Under the pieces are notes generated by a model. That model was not told where the DNA came from, did not search any database, and was given only the letters and a program-made list of their open reading frames with translations. The position numbers and the translations under genes are program-made. From Roseiarcus fermentans (GTDB lineage: Bacteria; Pseudomonadota; Alphaproteobacteria; Rhizobiales; Beijerinckiaceae), in contig NZ_QNRK01000001.1 in assembly GCF_003315135.1 (NCBI RefSeq), forward strand, positions 255,458 through 319,457: DNA of 64,000 bases, read 5' to 3'. Shown piece after piece: positions 18,032-27,140 of this stretch (positions within the stretch are counted from its first letter, which is position 1; every line of letters starts with the position of its first letter).

Positions 18032-18561
18032 TGTTGATGCAGGGTCGCGAGCCGCCGGTGCTGATTTCGCCGTTCGCCAACGAGCGGGTGCGCCAATGGC
18101 CATGGCAGCACTACCGAAAGCTGATCGAGATGATCGTGCGCGAGCACGGACATTCGGTGGCGGTCGTCGGCACCCGCGCCCAACGCGCCGCGGCGAACGC
18201 GATCGTTCGGGATCTGTCCTCGGAGATGGTGTCCAACGCCTGCGGGATGTGGAGCTGGGCCGAACTGGTCGCGGCGGTGGACGCGGCCCCCTACGTGGTG
18301 GCGAACAATTCGGGCGTCGCGCACCTCGCGGGCGGACGCGGCCGCTGGACTCTCTGCATCTTTGCTGCGAGTCACGCATACAGCGAATGGATGCCGCGCG
18401 GGCCGCGGGTGGTGACCCTGACCAAGGCGCTGGCGTGCTCGCCCTGCAGCGTGGGAGGCGAACGCTGCTACAACGGCGTCGCCTGCATGATCGACTTCGA
18501 ACCGGCTGAGGTTTTCTGGTGCTTCAATTACGCGAGAAACGCGGCGGCGGCGTTGGGTTGA
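18031..18561 (+). CDS. GT9 glycosyltransferase C-terminal (nucleotide-sugar-binding) half
   Basis: 176 residues from ATG 18031, whose first base is the last base of the preceding stop codon (TGATG). It contains only the C-terminal half of a GT9 fold: P-P-V-L-I-S-P-F-A-N-E-R-V-R-Q-W-P, then H-S-V-A-V-V-G-T, and the donor-site block V-V-A-N-N-S-G-V-A-H-L-A-G, where heptosyltransferases bind the activated sugar. Alone it cannot be an enzyme. It may dock with the upstream product, or the two may be one gene broken by a small frameshift; the start-stop overlap would allow coupled translation either way. Confidence 0.75.
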   Translation: MLMQGREPPVLISPFANERVRQWPWQHYRKLIEMIVREHGHSVAVVGTRAQRAAANAIVRDLSSEMVSNACGMWSWAELVAAVDAAPYVVANNSGVAHLAGGRGRWTLCIFAASHAYSEWMPRGPRVVTLTKALACSPCSVGGERCYNGVACMIDFEPAEVFWCFNYARNAAAALG

Positions 18562-18581
18562 ACGCGGAGCGCGGCGTAACA

Positions 18582-20897
18582 ATGAGAATCAACTACTTCG
18601 TTCAGGTCAGCGGGACGGATCAGGGCATCAGCGGCATCCCGAGGGTCGTCAAGAACCTGGCCCGCGCGCTCGGTTCCATCAAAGGCGTCGAGTTGGTGCC
18701 GGTAAGCTGGAGCGCCAGGCTCAAGACGCTCTTCCACACCGAGCAGAAGATTCTCGACAACCTCGCGCTGCACGGCGGCCCGAAGCTGACCGCGTCCAGC
18801 GACGCCGGCAAGCCCGTCGCGATCCAAGCGGGCGAGTGGCTTCTCGTCGCCGAGGCGCCTCATCTGGGCAGTCACGACCGCGACTATCCCTCGCTGTTGA
18901 TCGACCAGTTGATCGGCTTTGCGCGGCATGCCGGCCTTCTGGTCGGAATCGTGCTGCACGACATCATGCCTCTGACCCATAGCGCCGACTCCGGCGGGCG
19001 CCTCGCATTCGCGGACATGGCGTCGGTCGCCGACCGCGGCGACGAGGGCGAGCGACAGCGCCTTCGCTTCGCCATCTACGCCCACGCGGTCGCGCTCGCG
19101 GATGTCGTGCTTCCGGTTTCGCGCACCAGCGGAGAACTCCTGGGCGACTGGCTGGTCCGGAACGGACATTCGCCGGAGACGCTGCCGGCGATTGATCCAA
19201 TTCTGCTGCCGGAAGAGGTCGCGTCGGCGGCGCGGATCGTTCCGCACCGGTTCCGGAAGGAATCGACTGGACCGAAGAGGTTTCTCTCCGTCGGAACCGT
19301 CGGCGTGCACAAGAACCAGCTTGCGGCGATGGCGGCGTTCCAGCGCCTGATCGAGCGGCGACCGGACCTCGACGTGCGTCTCGACGTGGTCGGCCTGGTG
19401 ACCTCGGAGATCGCGGTTGCGGCGAGCCAGTTGGCCAAGCGCTCCAAGGGCAGGATCGTCCTGCACGGGCTGCTTGCCGACGACAAGCTCGAGACCATCC
19501 GCGGATCCGCCTATGCGAGCGTATTTGTCTCGCTCGCCGAAGGCTATGGCCTGCCGGTCGCCGAGAGCCTGTGGCGCGGCAAGCCCTGCCTGTGCTCGAA
19601 CGACGGATCGATCGCCGAGATCGCCGTCGGCGGCGGCTGCTTGCCCGTCAATCCGCGCAGCATCGACGAGATCGAGCGGGGATTCGAGCGTCTCGCCACC
19701 GATCCGGCGCTTTACGAGCTGCTTTCGCAGCAGATCGCGGCGCGCAAACTGCGAAGCTGGGCGCAATACGCCGGTCAGATCGTCGATCGGCTCACCGCCT
19801 ATTCGGAAGGCCGCCTCGATCCGCAGATCAAGCCGCGCCGCCTGCCTCGGAGCGCGGCGGAAGAGGAAGGCGCTTTCGTCAGTCCGGTTCTCGTGCTTTC
19901 CGCTGCGGATCTCAGTCTTCCGGGCAAGTTCGGCCCTCATGAAGGCAACCCGATCCGTCATGCCGGCGTCATCCGTTACGACGGCGCCAAACACGGCGCC
20001 GTCAAGGAGAACGTGCTCTTTTTCGGACCCTATGTGTGGCTTCCGGCGGGACATTACGCATTCAGGCTCGACGGCGAGATCACCGGCGAAATCTCGCTGA
20101 ACCTCACCGCGGACGAGGGCCGGCACCGGATCGCCAGCGTTCACCTCTCGCGTTTCGACGAACCGATCGTCGTCGAACTCGCGCAGCCGGTCAACGGCTT
20201 CGAGATCGTGGGCCATCGCACGCCGACCCTCGAGCGGCTCGTCCTGCGGGGCGCCGTCATCGAATATCGCAGTCCCACCCTGCCGCCGCCGGCGCTTCCC
20301 GAGCCTGTCTCCGACCTGGCGGCCGTGAGCGACCCCACGCCGGCGGCGGAGACTCCGAGCCCGGCGCCCGCGACGGCGTTGTACGGCTGGGACGACAATG
20401 GCCAGCCGCTGTCCTTCCCGTGCACGATTCCCGCCTCCGGCATGCGTGTCCACGAGGCCTATGGCGCAGAGCCGGCGAGCCGGATTCGTTCCGACGCGGC
20501 GATCGCCTTCCGGTCGAAGGAGCACGATGACGTCGCGGAAACCAATCTGTTTTTCGGACCGTATCTGCATCTGGAGCCGGGCCGTTACGCCTTTCGCCTG
20601 GGCGGCCAGCTGCAGGGCGCCCTTCGGATTCGAATGACGCAGAATTTCGCATCGGGCACGCTCCTCGACACGGTCGTCAAGAGCTTCCGGCCGCCCATTC
20701 GCCTGACGCTGACGCATGCGGTGGAGAAGTTCGAAATCCTCGGCGATCGAACCAGCGACACCCGCACGCTGACGCTGCGCGCGATCACGATCGTGCGGGA
20801 AGGCGACGTCGGCGAAGATGCGCCCGTGGACGCGCCGGTGGCCGTGGAGGAGGAAAAGGCGATCGCGGCGCCGGCGGGCGTCGGCGACCCGAAATGA
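18582..20897 (+). CDS. GT4 family glycosyltransferase with two C-terminal beta-sandwich-like modules
   Basis: 771 residues from ATG 18582; the start precedes M-R-I-N-Y-F-V-Q-V-S-G. Residues 1-410 are a GT-B, GT4-type transferase: K-R-F-L-S-V-G-T-V-G-V-H-K-N-Q opens the C-terminal Rossmann fold, and L-A-E-G-Y-G-L-P-V-A-E-S-L is the E-x7-E donor motif. Residues about 470-560 and 650-745 are two similar modules, each with F-F-G-P-Y-x-x-L-x-x-G-x-Y-A-F-R and then F-E-I-x-G-x-R-T. They are joined by a Pro/Ala linker and resemble the module in the first gene of the cluster. A capsule or exopolysaccharide role is inferred. Confidence 0.8.
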   Translation: MRINYFVQVSGTDQGISGIPRVVKNLARALGSIKGVELVPVSWSARLKTLFHTEQKILDNLALHGGPKLTASSDAGKPVAIQAGEWLLVAEAPHLGSHDRDYPSLLIDQLIGFARHAGLLVGIVLHDIMPLTHSADSGGRLAFADMASVADRGDEGERQRLRFAIYAHAVALADVVLPVSRTSGELLGDWLVRNGHSPETLPAIDPILLPEEVASAARIVPHRFRKESTGPKRFLSVGTVGVHKNQLAAMAAFQRLIERRPDLDVRLDVVGLVTSEIAVAASQLAKRSKGRIVLHGLLADDKLETIRGSAYASVFVSLAEGYGLPVAESLWRGKPCLCSNDGSIAEIAVGGGCLPVNPRSIDEIERGFERLATDPALYELLSQQIAARKLRSWAQYAGQIVDRLTAYSEGRLDPQIKPRRLPRSAAEEEGAFVSPVLVLSAADLSLPGKFGPHEGNPIRHAGVIRYDGAKHGAVKENVLFFGPYVWLPAGHYAFRLDGEITGEISLNLTADEGRHRIASVHLSRFDEPIVVELAQPVNGFEIVGHRTPTLERLVLRGAVIEYRSPTLPPPALPEPVSDLAAVSDPTPAAETPSPAPATALYGWDDNGQPLSFPCTIPASGMRVHEAYGAEPASRIRSDAAIAFRSKEHDDVAETNLFFGPYLHLEPGRYAFRLGGQLQGALRIRMTQNFASGTLLDTVVKSFRPPIRLTLTHAVEKFEILGDRTSDTRTLTLRAITIVREGDVGEDAPVDAPVAVEEEKAIAAPAGVGDPK

Positions 20898-21022
20898 GCG
20901 GTCGCGGCCACGGATCTGGGGGTCGCGGCGAGGCAGGGCGTGGGCTCGAGTTCGAACAGGGTCGAGCCTTCAACCGGTTCGCCGCCGCCAAGCGCAGGCC
21001 GGCGTTCCGGAAAGAGACGTCA

Positions 21023-22330
21023 ATGCGATTTCCGCGTCTTCTGGTCCTGCTCGCCGCGTCCCTGGTTTGTGCGACGAGCGGCGCGCTCGCGGGCCCGCAC
21101 GACAGCCTGAACGGCAAGCTCGTCGTCGGCTTTCAGGGTTGGTTCAAATGCCCGACAGACAGCGGCAGCGAGCATAGATGGGTTCACTGGTTCACCAGGA
21201 ACACGCCGGACGCAGCCCATCTGCATCTCGACATTGCGCCCGACACGAGCGAACTCAGCCCTGAGGAAAAGTGTCCGACGCCGCTCACGACCAGGAGAGG
21301 CGGCGTTTTCAACCTGTATTCCGATCAGAATCCCAAGACGGTCTCGAGGCAATTCGAGTGGATGAAGGAGTACGGTATCGACGTCGCTGCGCAGCAGCGT
21401 TTCCTTGTCGGGATCGATCCAAATAAGGCGCCTGTCGACGTGCGTCAGGACTGGGATCGGGTTCTGGATAATTCCCTGCAGGCCGCCGACGCGACCGGCA
21501 GGGGATTGTACGTAATGTACGACATCGCTGCCGCCGATCCCAAGAGATGGGTAGACGTTCTTGTCGGCGACTGGAAGACCCTGCTCGCCACGGGACTCGT
21601 CGGGCATCCGAGCTATCAGCGCCACAAGGGCAGGCCGGTGCTGGCGATTGCCGGGATCGGCTTGGGGGACAGACCCGGGACGCCCGAAGAGACGCTCCGG
21701 CTCGTTTCCCAATTGCGCGAGGCCAGCGCCGGCTTTGGCGGCGTCACCTTGATCGTGTCGGGGCCGGCCGCATGGCGAGCCGGAAACCGCGACGCCAAGA
21801 GCGGGCCCGGTTGGGATCAGGCGTACAAGGCCTTCGACATCATCAGCCCCTGGACGGTCGGCCGGTACACGGACGCGACGAGCTTCGACGCCTTTCTCAA
21901 GCAACGAATCGAACCGGACATTGCCGAGACCAAACGGCTCGGTATCGACTATATGCCCGTGATCTACCCGGGCACGTCGCAACAGAACCTCTTAGCGTCA
22001 GAAGGGCGCCGCCCTTCTTCTCCCCAAGTCCGGCTCTACAACCATGTTCCGCGCGATTGCGGACGATTCTTGTGGATGCAGGCGGCGCGCGACCGGCAGG
22101 CCGGCGCGACCATGCTTTATGCGGCGATGTTCGACGAGGTGGACGAAGGGACGGCGCTGTTCAAGCTCGCCCAGCCCGAAGACGAACCGCGGGATCCGCA
22201 GATGCTGACCATCGACGCGGACGGTTGCAAACTGCCATCGGACTGGTATCTGCGCGTGGCGGGCGCAATCGCCGAGATGCTCAAGCGTCATGAGCCGCCG
22301 AGCGCCGCATTGCCGATTTCGCCTCGATAG
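21023..22330 (+). CDS. Secreted glycoside-hydrolase-like protein (GH71/GH99-like), copy 1
   Basis: 435 residues from ATG 21023, chosen because it yields a signal peptide (M-R-F-P-R-L-L-V-L-L-A-A-S-L then A-L-A-G). An ATG at 20894 overlaps the previous stop but would bury that signal. The mature part begins K-L-V-V-G-F-Q-G-W-F-K-C-P-T-D, followed by H-W-F and later I-D-Y-M-P-V-I-Y-P-G and M-L-Y-A-A-M-F-D-E-V-D-E, typical of TIM-barrel GH71/99-like proteins. D/E residues in F-D-E-V-D-E-G are catalytic candidates. It lies immediately after the glycosyltransferases, so trimming or releasing the polymer is the likely job. A close paralogue is at 27141. Confidence 0.6.
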   Translation: MRFPRLLVLLAASLVCATSGALAGPHDSLNGKLVVGFQGWFKCPTDSGSEHRWVHWFTRNTPDAAHLHLDIAPDTSELSPEEKCPTPLTTRRGGVFNLYSDQNPKTVSRQFEWMKEYGIDVAAQQRFLVGIDPNKAPVDVRQDWDRVLDNSLQAADATGRGLYVMYDIAAADPKRWVDVLVGDWKTLLATGLVGHPSYQRHKGRPVLAIAGIGLGDRPGTPEETLRLVSQLREASAGFGGVTLIVSGPAAWRAGNRDAKSGPGWDQAYKAFDIISPWTVGRYTDATSFDAFLKQRIEPDIAETKRLGIDYMPVIYPGTSQQNLLASEGRRPSSPQVRLYNHVPRDCGRFLWMQAARDRQAGATMLYAAMFDEVDEGTALFKLAQPEDEPRDPQMLTIDADGCKLPSDWYLRVAGAIAEMLKRHEPPSAALPISPR

Positions 22331-22477
22331 GCGACGGCGGCGACTTGGCTCCGAAACCGGCTCGCGCTTTCCGTTCGGCTTCCCCGCCGCCGCGCTCCCT
22401 TCAATCAGAGGCAAGGCCGGGCCCCGCCCGTTCGGGCTCGAGGGCTCGGAACGGCAGCGATGAGCTTTCCGTGAACC

Positions 22478-23305
22478 CTATGCGATGTCGACCCATTTTC
22501 GCGCCCGCATCATCAGGGGGAGTCCGATCACGAGCAGCGCAACCGAGCAGCCGACGATGAACGGCAAGCTCCAGATCGTCTTCACCGATGGCGGGAATAC
22601 CCCGGCCCGGAACATCTCGCAGGCGTTGGCGAGCGGCGACCACTCGACGATCACCCGCACCCGGGGCGGGAGCCAGCTCGCCAGCGCGAACGAGCCGGTC
22701 AGCGGCAGGGTGAGATACATGAGCGGATGAAGGAGTTTCTCGACGATTTCGGAAAACTCGCTCAACCCGGCCACCACGCTGGCGAAGGACAAGCAAAAGA
22801 GCGTGTCGGCGCCCCACGCGGTCAGGAGCAGGCCGTAATCGCTGGGCGGATCCATGAGACCGAACATCACGCCAAAGAAGGCGATGATCGAAAACGACGT
22901 CAGGATCGCGATGCTCTCCAGGATAATATGAGCCAAAAACATATCGACAACGTGGACATGTTGATGGTAAAACAACCAGGCGTTGCGCTTGATCGTCCCC
23001 ATCGAACCGTTCACGCTGTATCGCCAGAGCTGGATGTGGCTATACGCGGTAAGCGCGAACGGGAAGACCTTGACCGTGCTGTGGCCTTCGGCGCGGCCCG
23101 ACACTGCCCATAGAGAGATGACGCCGAGGGTCAGTATCAACGGTTCGGCGATGGTCCAGAAGAAGCCGAAGGTTTCCCGGGTGTATTTGGCTTGCGCAAC
23201 GCGCACCGTCAATGCGCTCACGACCCGAATCTGGATTGCAACGCTCGTCATGAACGACGGCTTGCGGACTCTTCTCGTGATGGACATCGACCCGATTTCG
23301 TTCAT
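22478..23305 (-). CDS. ABC-2 type permease for polysaccharide export (KpsM/Wzm-like)
   Basis: 275 residues from ATG 23305, start M-N-E-I-G-S-M-S-I-T-R-R. It has the order seen in KpsM-type permeases: a cytoplasmic N-terminus with Y-T-R-E-T-F-G-F-F-W-T-I-A-E-P-L, six hydrophobic helices, and the C-terminal S-P-L-A-N-A-C-E-M-F-R-A-G block. It would form the inner-membrane channel for a capsule-like glycan. The ATPase partner (KpsT) is not in the window, nor are the KpsE/D-type export proteins, so those must be encoded elsewhere. It is oriented against the neighbouring genes. Confidence 0.85.
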   Translation of the reverse strand: MNEIGSMSITRRVRKPSFMTSVAIQIRVVSALTVRVAQAKYTRETFGFFWTIAEPLILTLGVISLWAVSGRAEGHSTVKVFPFALTAYSHIQLWRYSVNGSMGTIKRNAWLFYHQHVHVVDMFLAHIILESIAILTSFSIIAFFGVMFGLMDPPSDYGLLLTAWGADTLFCLSFASVVAGLSEFSEIVEKLLHPLMYLTLPLTGSFALASWLPPRVRVIVEWSPLANACEMFRAGVFPPSVKTIWSLPFIVGCSVALLVIGLPLMMRARKWVDIA

Positions 23306-23636
23306 GGCTGAGCCAATAGCGCGTTTCCGTCTTCGCCTGCAAGTTTGGCCGTGTTGGGGCGAGGGACGCGCCGGCCGTGGGCGAGCGCGACGCCCCACGC
23401 GATGGGGCGGCGCGGCCGGATCACAGCGGGTGTAACGCGCGGCCGGAACAAACCACGAACATTTTCTTGACGAACACGCCGGCCGCTGCTCAAATGCAGT
23501 CATGATATTCTGTTTTTCCAAATCGTACTGGCACGCACTTTCGCTATTGGCGCAGGGTGGGTCAGCGGGCGCAGACCTGCCGCGCCGCCCCATCCGCGCG
23601 ATCTCGAAAGCCGCGCCGCATCTCCCGGAGGACGTC
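23306..23636. other. 331-bp divergent intergenic region
   Basis: Lies between the starts of the export permease and the beta-helix gene, so it should carry both promoters. It contains one copy of a 29-bp repeat (23331-23359) whose other copy is at 28464-28492. Its 3' end has a GGAGG ribosome binding site just before the GTG start at 23637. Confidence 0.5.
23331..23359 (+). repeat. 29-bp imperfect repeat, copy 1
   Basis: Matches 28464-28492 at 25 of 29 positions (core CTTCGCCTGCA, then TTGGCCG and GTTGGGG). Here it lies just upstream of the permease start; the other copy follows the second glycoside-hydrolase gene. It may mark an end of the duplication that made the two hydrolase copies. Confidence 0.5.
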
Positions 23637-26600
23637 GTGAACCGATTTTCCCTGACAGCCGTCTTTGTCCTGGCGCTTGCGCCGCCGGCGGAAGCCCAGC
23701 AGATGAGCGGGTCGATGCTCCCCACCCAGGCAGCTTCCCCGATCGCCGCCGAGACGTTCAGCGGGACCGGCGCCCCCGCGGCCGCCAGTCTCGCCAACCG
23801 CGCGACCGATTCCGGCGTGACCTTCAACCTGAAGGAGGACTTCGGCGCCGCCTGCGACGGCGCCACCGACGACACGACGCAAATCCAGAACTGGCTCGCG
23901 AAGGCGGCCTCGGGCGTCCGCCTCGTCTTCCCGGCCGGGACGTGCCTGTTCTCGTCGACCCTGGCCGCGCCGACCGCGAGCAATTACAGCATTTCCGGCG
24001 CGGGCTCGGCCGCCTCGGTCCTCAAATACACCGGAGCCTCGACCGCGACGCCGCTCATCAACCTCGGGTCAGCGACGGAAACCGGAGTGGTTCCGGTCGA
24101 CTTCTCCGTGACCTCGGTCAATGCGGTCACCGGGCCGCTGCTCGCGATCAACGGCGCCGCCTACACCCCCGTCGGAACGGGCGATCGTCGCATCGTCAAC
24201 GCCCTCGACCTCGGCGCGGACCCGACCGGCGTCGCCGACAGCACGAACGCGATCCAGGCGGCCTTCAACACCGGGACCAATTCGAGCGACAAGTCTGCCG
24301 CCTTGCCCGGCGTTTGCGTCTATCTTCCCGCAGGGACTTACCTCGTCACCGGCACGATCACCCTGCCGCATTACAACGCCTGCCTGATCGGCGACGGCCG
24401 CACGCTGTCCGTCCTGACCGTCCCCTATTCGTCGACGTGGGCCACGGCGTTGCCGACCGGCGTGCTCGTGGCGCCTTATGGCGTCGGCAACGACTGGACC
24501 GGGCCGATCCTGCGCGACTTCGGCATCGCCTTCACCGGGCAGGTCGATGGCCCGACCCGGGCGAACCTCCTGACCTTCCCGCCCGGCATCTTCATGCAGC
24601 AGGTGAGCCGGGCGCGCGTCGAGCGGGTGCGCATCACCGGCGGGACGTCCTGCATCGACGCGCGCGGCAACGTCGGCGGATCGTACTTCGTCGACGACGA
24701 ATGCGGGGCGATCGCGCAAGGGCTGCAGCTCGGCGGCGCGGCGACCTTCGGAACGGGCCAGACCGGGACGTGGGCGATCACCAGAGGCACCTACGACAGC
24801 GGGACCTCGACCGTGACCCTCACCGGCACGTCGTGGGGAACCCCGTCGCCGGCCGTCGCCGTCACCGTGCAGAATGCCTCGCCGTCATGCCTGAACGGGA
24901 CGTGGCTCACCTCCGCAGTCGGCGCGAACACGCTCTCCTACGTCGACACCGGCTGCTCGGCGTGGACGGGCGGCGGGACGATCTCGACCTCCGGCGCCGG
25001 CGAGGGCGTTCACGTCTACGGCTGGCACGCATGGGACTTCGGCTGGTCGACCACGAGCCACCTCAAATACATCTACTGCGACGGGACCAATGTTTCCATG
25101 CAGATCGGCCGCGTCGATCAGCTCGACGTGATCGGCGGGCAGTCGTTTTGCGGCAACGTCGTCTACAACCTCGACGCCTCCAACTCCGAAGACCGCAATT
25201 ACTGGACCGACTTCGGCATGGACTCGTCCGCGTGGCAGCAGTCCGGCGGCACGGTGTTCATGAGCGGCGGCAATCTGCTGACGGGCGGGCTCGGCCCCTA
25301 CCAGAACGGCACGAACACGCAAGGATCGTCGGGCTGGTCCCCGCGCATCCAGATGGGCGCCGCGGGATCGGACCCGAACGCGCATCTCTATATCAAGAAT
25401 GCGACCATCGGCAGCTATGCGTCCACCATCGGCGCGATCAACGTCACGAGCGGCTATGTCGATATCGACGGCGGGCAACTGAACTGCTCGAATGGTGCTG
25501 TGCCGTGCGGTCTCGTCAGTGGCGGCGGCCTCTCGGTTCGCAACGTTGACTTCTCTCCGAACGCCGCGCCGGCCTCCTATACCATCGTCACCGGGTCGAT
25601 CAACTCCAGCACCATCACCCTGACCGGATCGTGGGGAACGGTCGCGTGGGGGCCGCTCGTGACCATCTCGGGTGCGACCCCGTCTTGCCTCAACGGCACA
25701 TGGGTGATCACCAACAGTGCGGCGAACTCGGTCTCGTTCACGAACCCGGTCGGCTGCTCGGTTTGGACCGCTGGCGGGACGGTCGGGAACACAAACTGGT
25801 CGTCGCCGTCGACCGCCTATCTCGCTCAGACCGGCGGGTGGGTGCTGGCGGTCGGGAATCGTTTCCTGAACGCGAACGCGGGCGTCGGCATCGGTTACGC
25901 GAGCGACAACGCGTTCAACTGGACCTCGCCGATGGCCAATTCGATGGACGGCGCGCAGGTCGTGCCCCCAAGTACGACCAACCTCGGCTTCTACGGCTAT
26001 CAGTTCAACCCGGCCGCCTACGGAAAGGACAGCTCGGTCAGCATGAACGCGACCGGCGGCGCGAGCACGGGCTTTACTCTGATGAACGCCGGCGTCCAGA
26101 AGTGGCGGGTTCTGCTGACGAGCGGCAACAACGACTTCCAGATTTCCGACAAGACGTCCGGATCACCAGTGTCTTGGCTCACGGTTCTCCCTGGTGGAAG
26201 CGCGACGATCGGCGAGTCGCCGTCCAACACGACGACGATCAACGGCGGGCTCGCGGTCGGCGGCACGCTCGGCGTCGCGGGGAACACGTCGCTCACCGGC
26301 GGGTCCCTCTCGGTGTCGTCGGCGACCGGAAACGCGATCATCTCGATGAACGCGCCGAGCGGATACGGCGCCGGGATCGTGCTTCAGGCCAACGGATCGA
26401 ACGCCTGGGAGACGCAAGCCATCGGAAGCGGCGGGACGGCCGGGCACTTCCAGGTCGACGACATCGCCAACGGCTACGCTGCCGCGCTCGACGTCGCGCC
26501 CGGAGGAAGCGTGACGGTCGGCGAGCAGAACAGCAACGTTCTGACCGTCACCGGGTCGCTGGCGGCGAAGGCGAGCGCGACGCCCACCGCCTCCGGCTCG

Positions 26601-26846
26601 TGCGCGGTCGCGAGCCTGACCGGCGGCCAGATCGCCGGCAGCTTCAAGGCCTCCGCCCCCTGCGCGGGGGGGACCGTGACGCTCGCCTTCGCCGCGACTC
26701 AGGCCAACGGCTACGCCTGCGACGCCCACGATGAGACAACGCCTCTGGATATCTTGAACCAGACCGCCCACACGACCACCGCGGTCACCCTGGCCGGTTC
26801 GATGGCGAACGGGGATATCGTCGTCTGGAAGTGCGTCGGGTTCTGA
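23637..26846 (+). CDS. Large secreted right-handed beta-helix protein (pectate-lyase-3 / tailspike-like)
   Basis: 1069 residues from GTG 23637, supported by an upstream GGAGG and by the signal peptide it creates (N-R-F-S-L-T-A-V-F-V-L-A-L-A, cut near A-E-A-Q). Two pectate-lyase-superfamily entry motifs appear: E-D-F-G-A-A-C-D-G-A-T-D-D-T near residue 65 and D-L-G-A-D-P-T-G-V-A-D-S-T near 195. An internal repeat containing P-S-C-L-N-G-T-W occurs at about 420 and 685. The C-terminal 300 residues are Gly/Ser/Thr-rich and resemble tail-fibre or adhesin stalks. It could depolymerise, or be anchored to, the polysaccharide made by the cluster. No clear catalytic residues can be named. Confidence 0.7.
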   Translation: MNRFSLTAVFVLALAPPAEAQQMSGSMLPTQAASPIAAETFSGTGAPAAASLANRATDSGVTFNLKEDFGAACDGATDDTTQIQNWLAKAASGVRLVFPAGTCLFSSTLAAPTASNYSISGAGSAASVLKYTGASTATPLINLGSATETGVVPVDFSVTSVNAVTGPLLAINGAAYTPVGTGDRRIVNALDLGADPTGVADSTNAIQAAFNTGTNSSDKSAALPGVCVYLPAGTYLVTGTITLPHYNACLIGDGRTLSVLTVPYSSTWATALPTGVLVAPYGVGNDWTGPILRDFGIAFTGQVDGPTRANLLTFPPGIFMQQVSRARVERVRITGGTSCIDARGNVGGSYFVDDECGAIAQGLQLGGAATFGTGQTGTWAITRGTYDSGTSTVTLTGTSWGTPSPAVAVTVQNASPSCLNGTWLTSAVGANTLSYVDTGCSAWTGGGTISTSGAGEGVHVYGWHAWDFGWSTTSHLKYIYCDGTNVSMQIGRVDQLDVIGGQSFCGNVVYNLDASNSEDRNYWTDFGMDSSAWQQSGGTVFMSGGNLLTGGLGPYQNGTNTQGSSGWSPRIQMGAAGSDPNAHLYIKNATIGSYASTIGAINVTSGYVDIDGGQLNCSNGAVPCGLVSGGGLSVRNVDFSPNAAPASYTIVTGSINSSTITLTGSWGTVAWGPLVTISGATPSCLNGTWVITNSAANSVSFTNPVGCSVWTAGGTVGNTNWSSPSTAYLAQTGGWVLAVGNRFLNANAGVGIGYASDNAFNWTSPMANSMDGAQVVPPSTTNLGFYGYQFNPAAYGKDSSVSMNATGGASTGFTLMNAGVQKWRVLLTSGNNDFQISDKTSGSPVSWLTVLPGGSATIGESPSNTTTINGGLAVGGTLGVAGNTSLTGGSLSVSSATGNAIISMNAPSGYGAGIVLQANGSNAWETQAIGSGGTAGHFQVDDIANGYAAALDVAPGGSVTVGEQNSNVLTVTGSLAAKASATPTASGSCAVASLTGGQIAGSFKASAPCAGGTVTLAFAATQANGYACDAHDETTPLDILNQTAHTTTAVTLAGSMANGDIVVWKCVGF

Positions 26847-27140
26847 ACCGACGGTATCCACACGCGGGTCGACGGCGGCGAACGCTGCGGTTTGCAGCGT
26901 TCTCGACCCGCGGCCCTGCGGTTTGCGCTGTTGCCCGAGCATCTGATATGCCGCTGTGGAGAGAGCGGTTCGCCGAGACGCGAGCAGGTTCGGGGCAGTT
27001 CTGTGAATCGCAGCGCCGGCTTGGCGGCCTCGACGTCACGTCCAGACACGACTCCGCGCGTTGGCCGGCGAGGATCGTGGCCTCGGTCCGCGCGCCGGCA
27101 TATCCTTGCTGTCGCAGAAGCTGATGGGAAGAAAACGCCA

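Noticed and set aside
20894-21022. An upstream ATG start for the first glycoside-hydrolase gene
   Set aside because: It would put 43 Gly/Arg-rich residues in front of a clear signal peptide; the paralogue begins at the position matching 21023.
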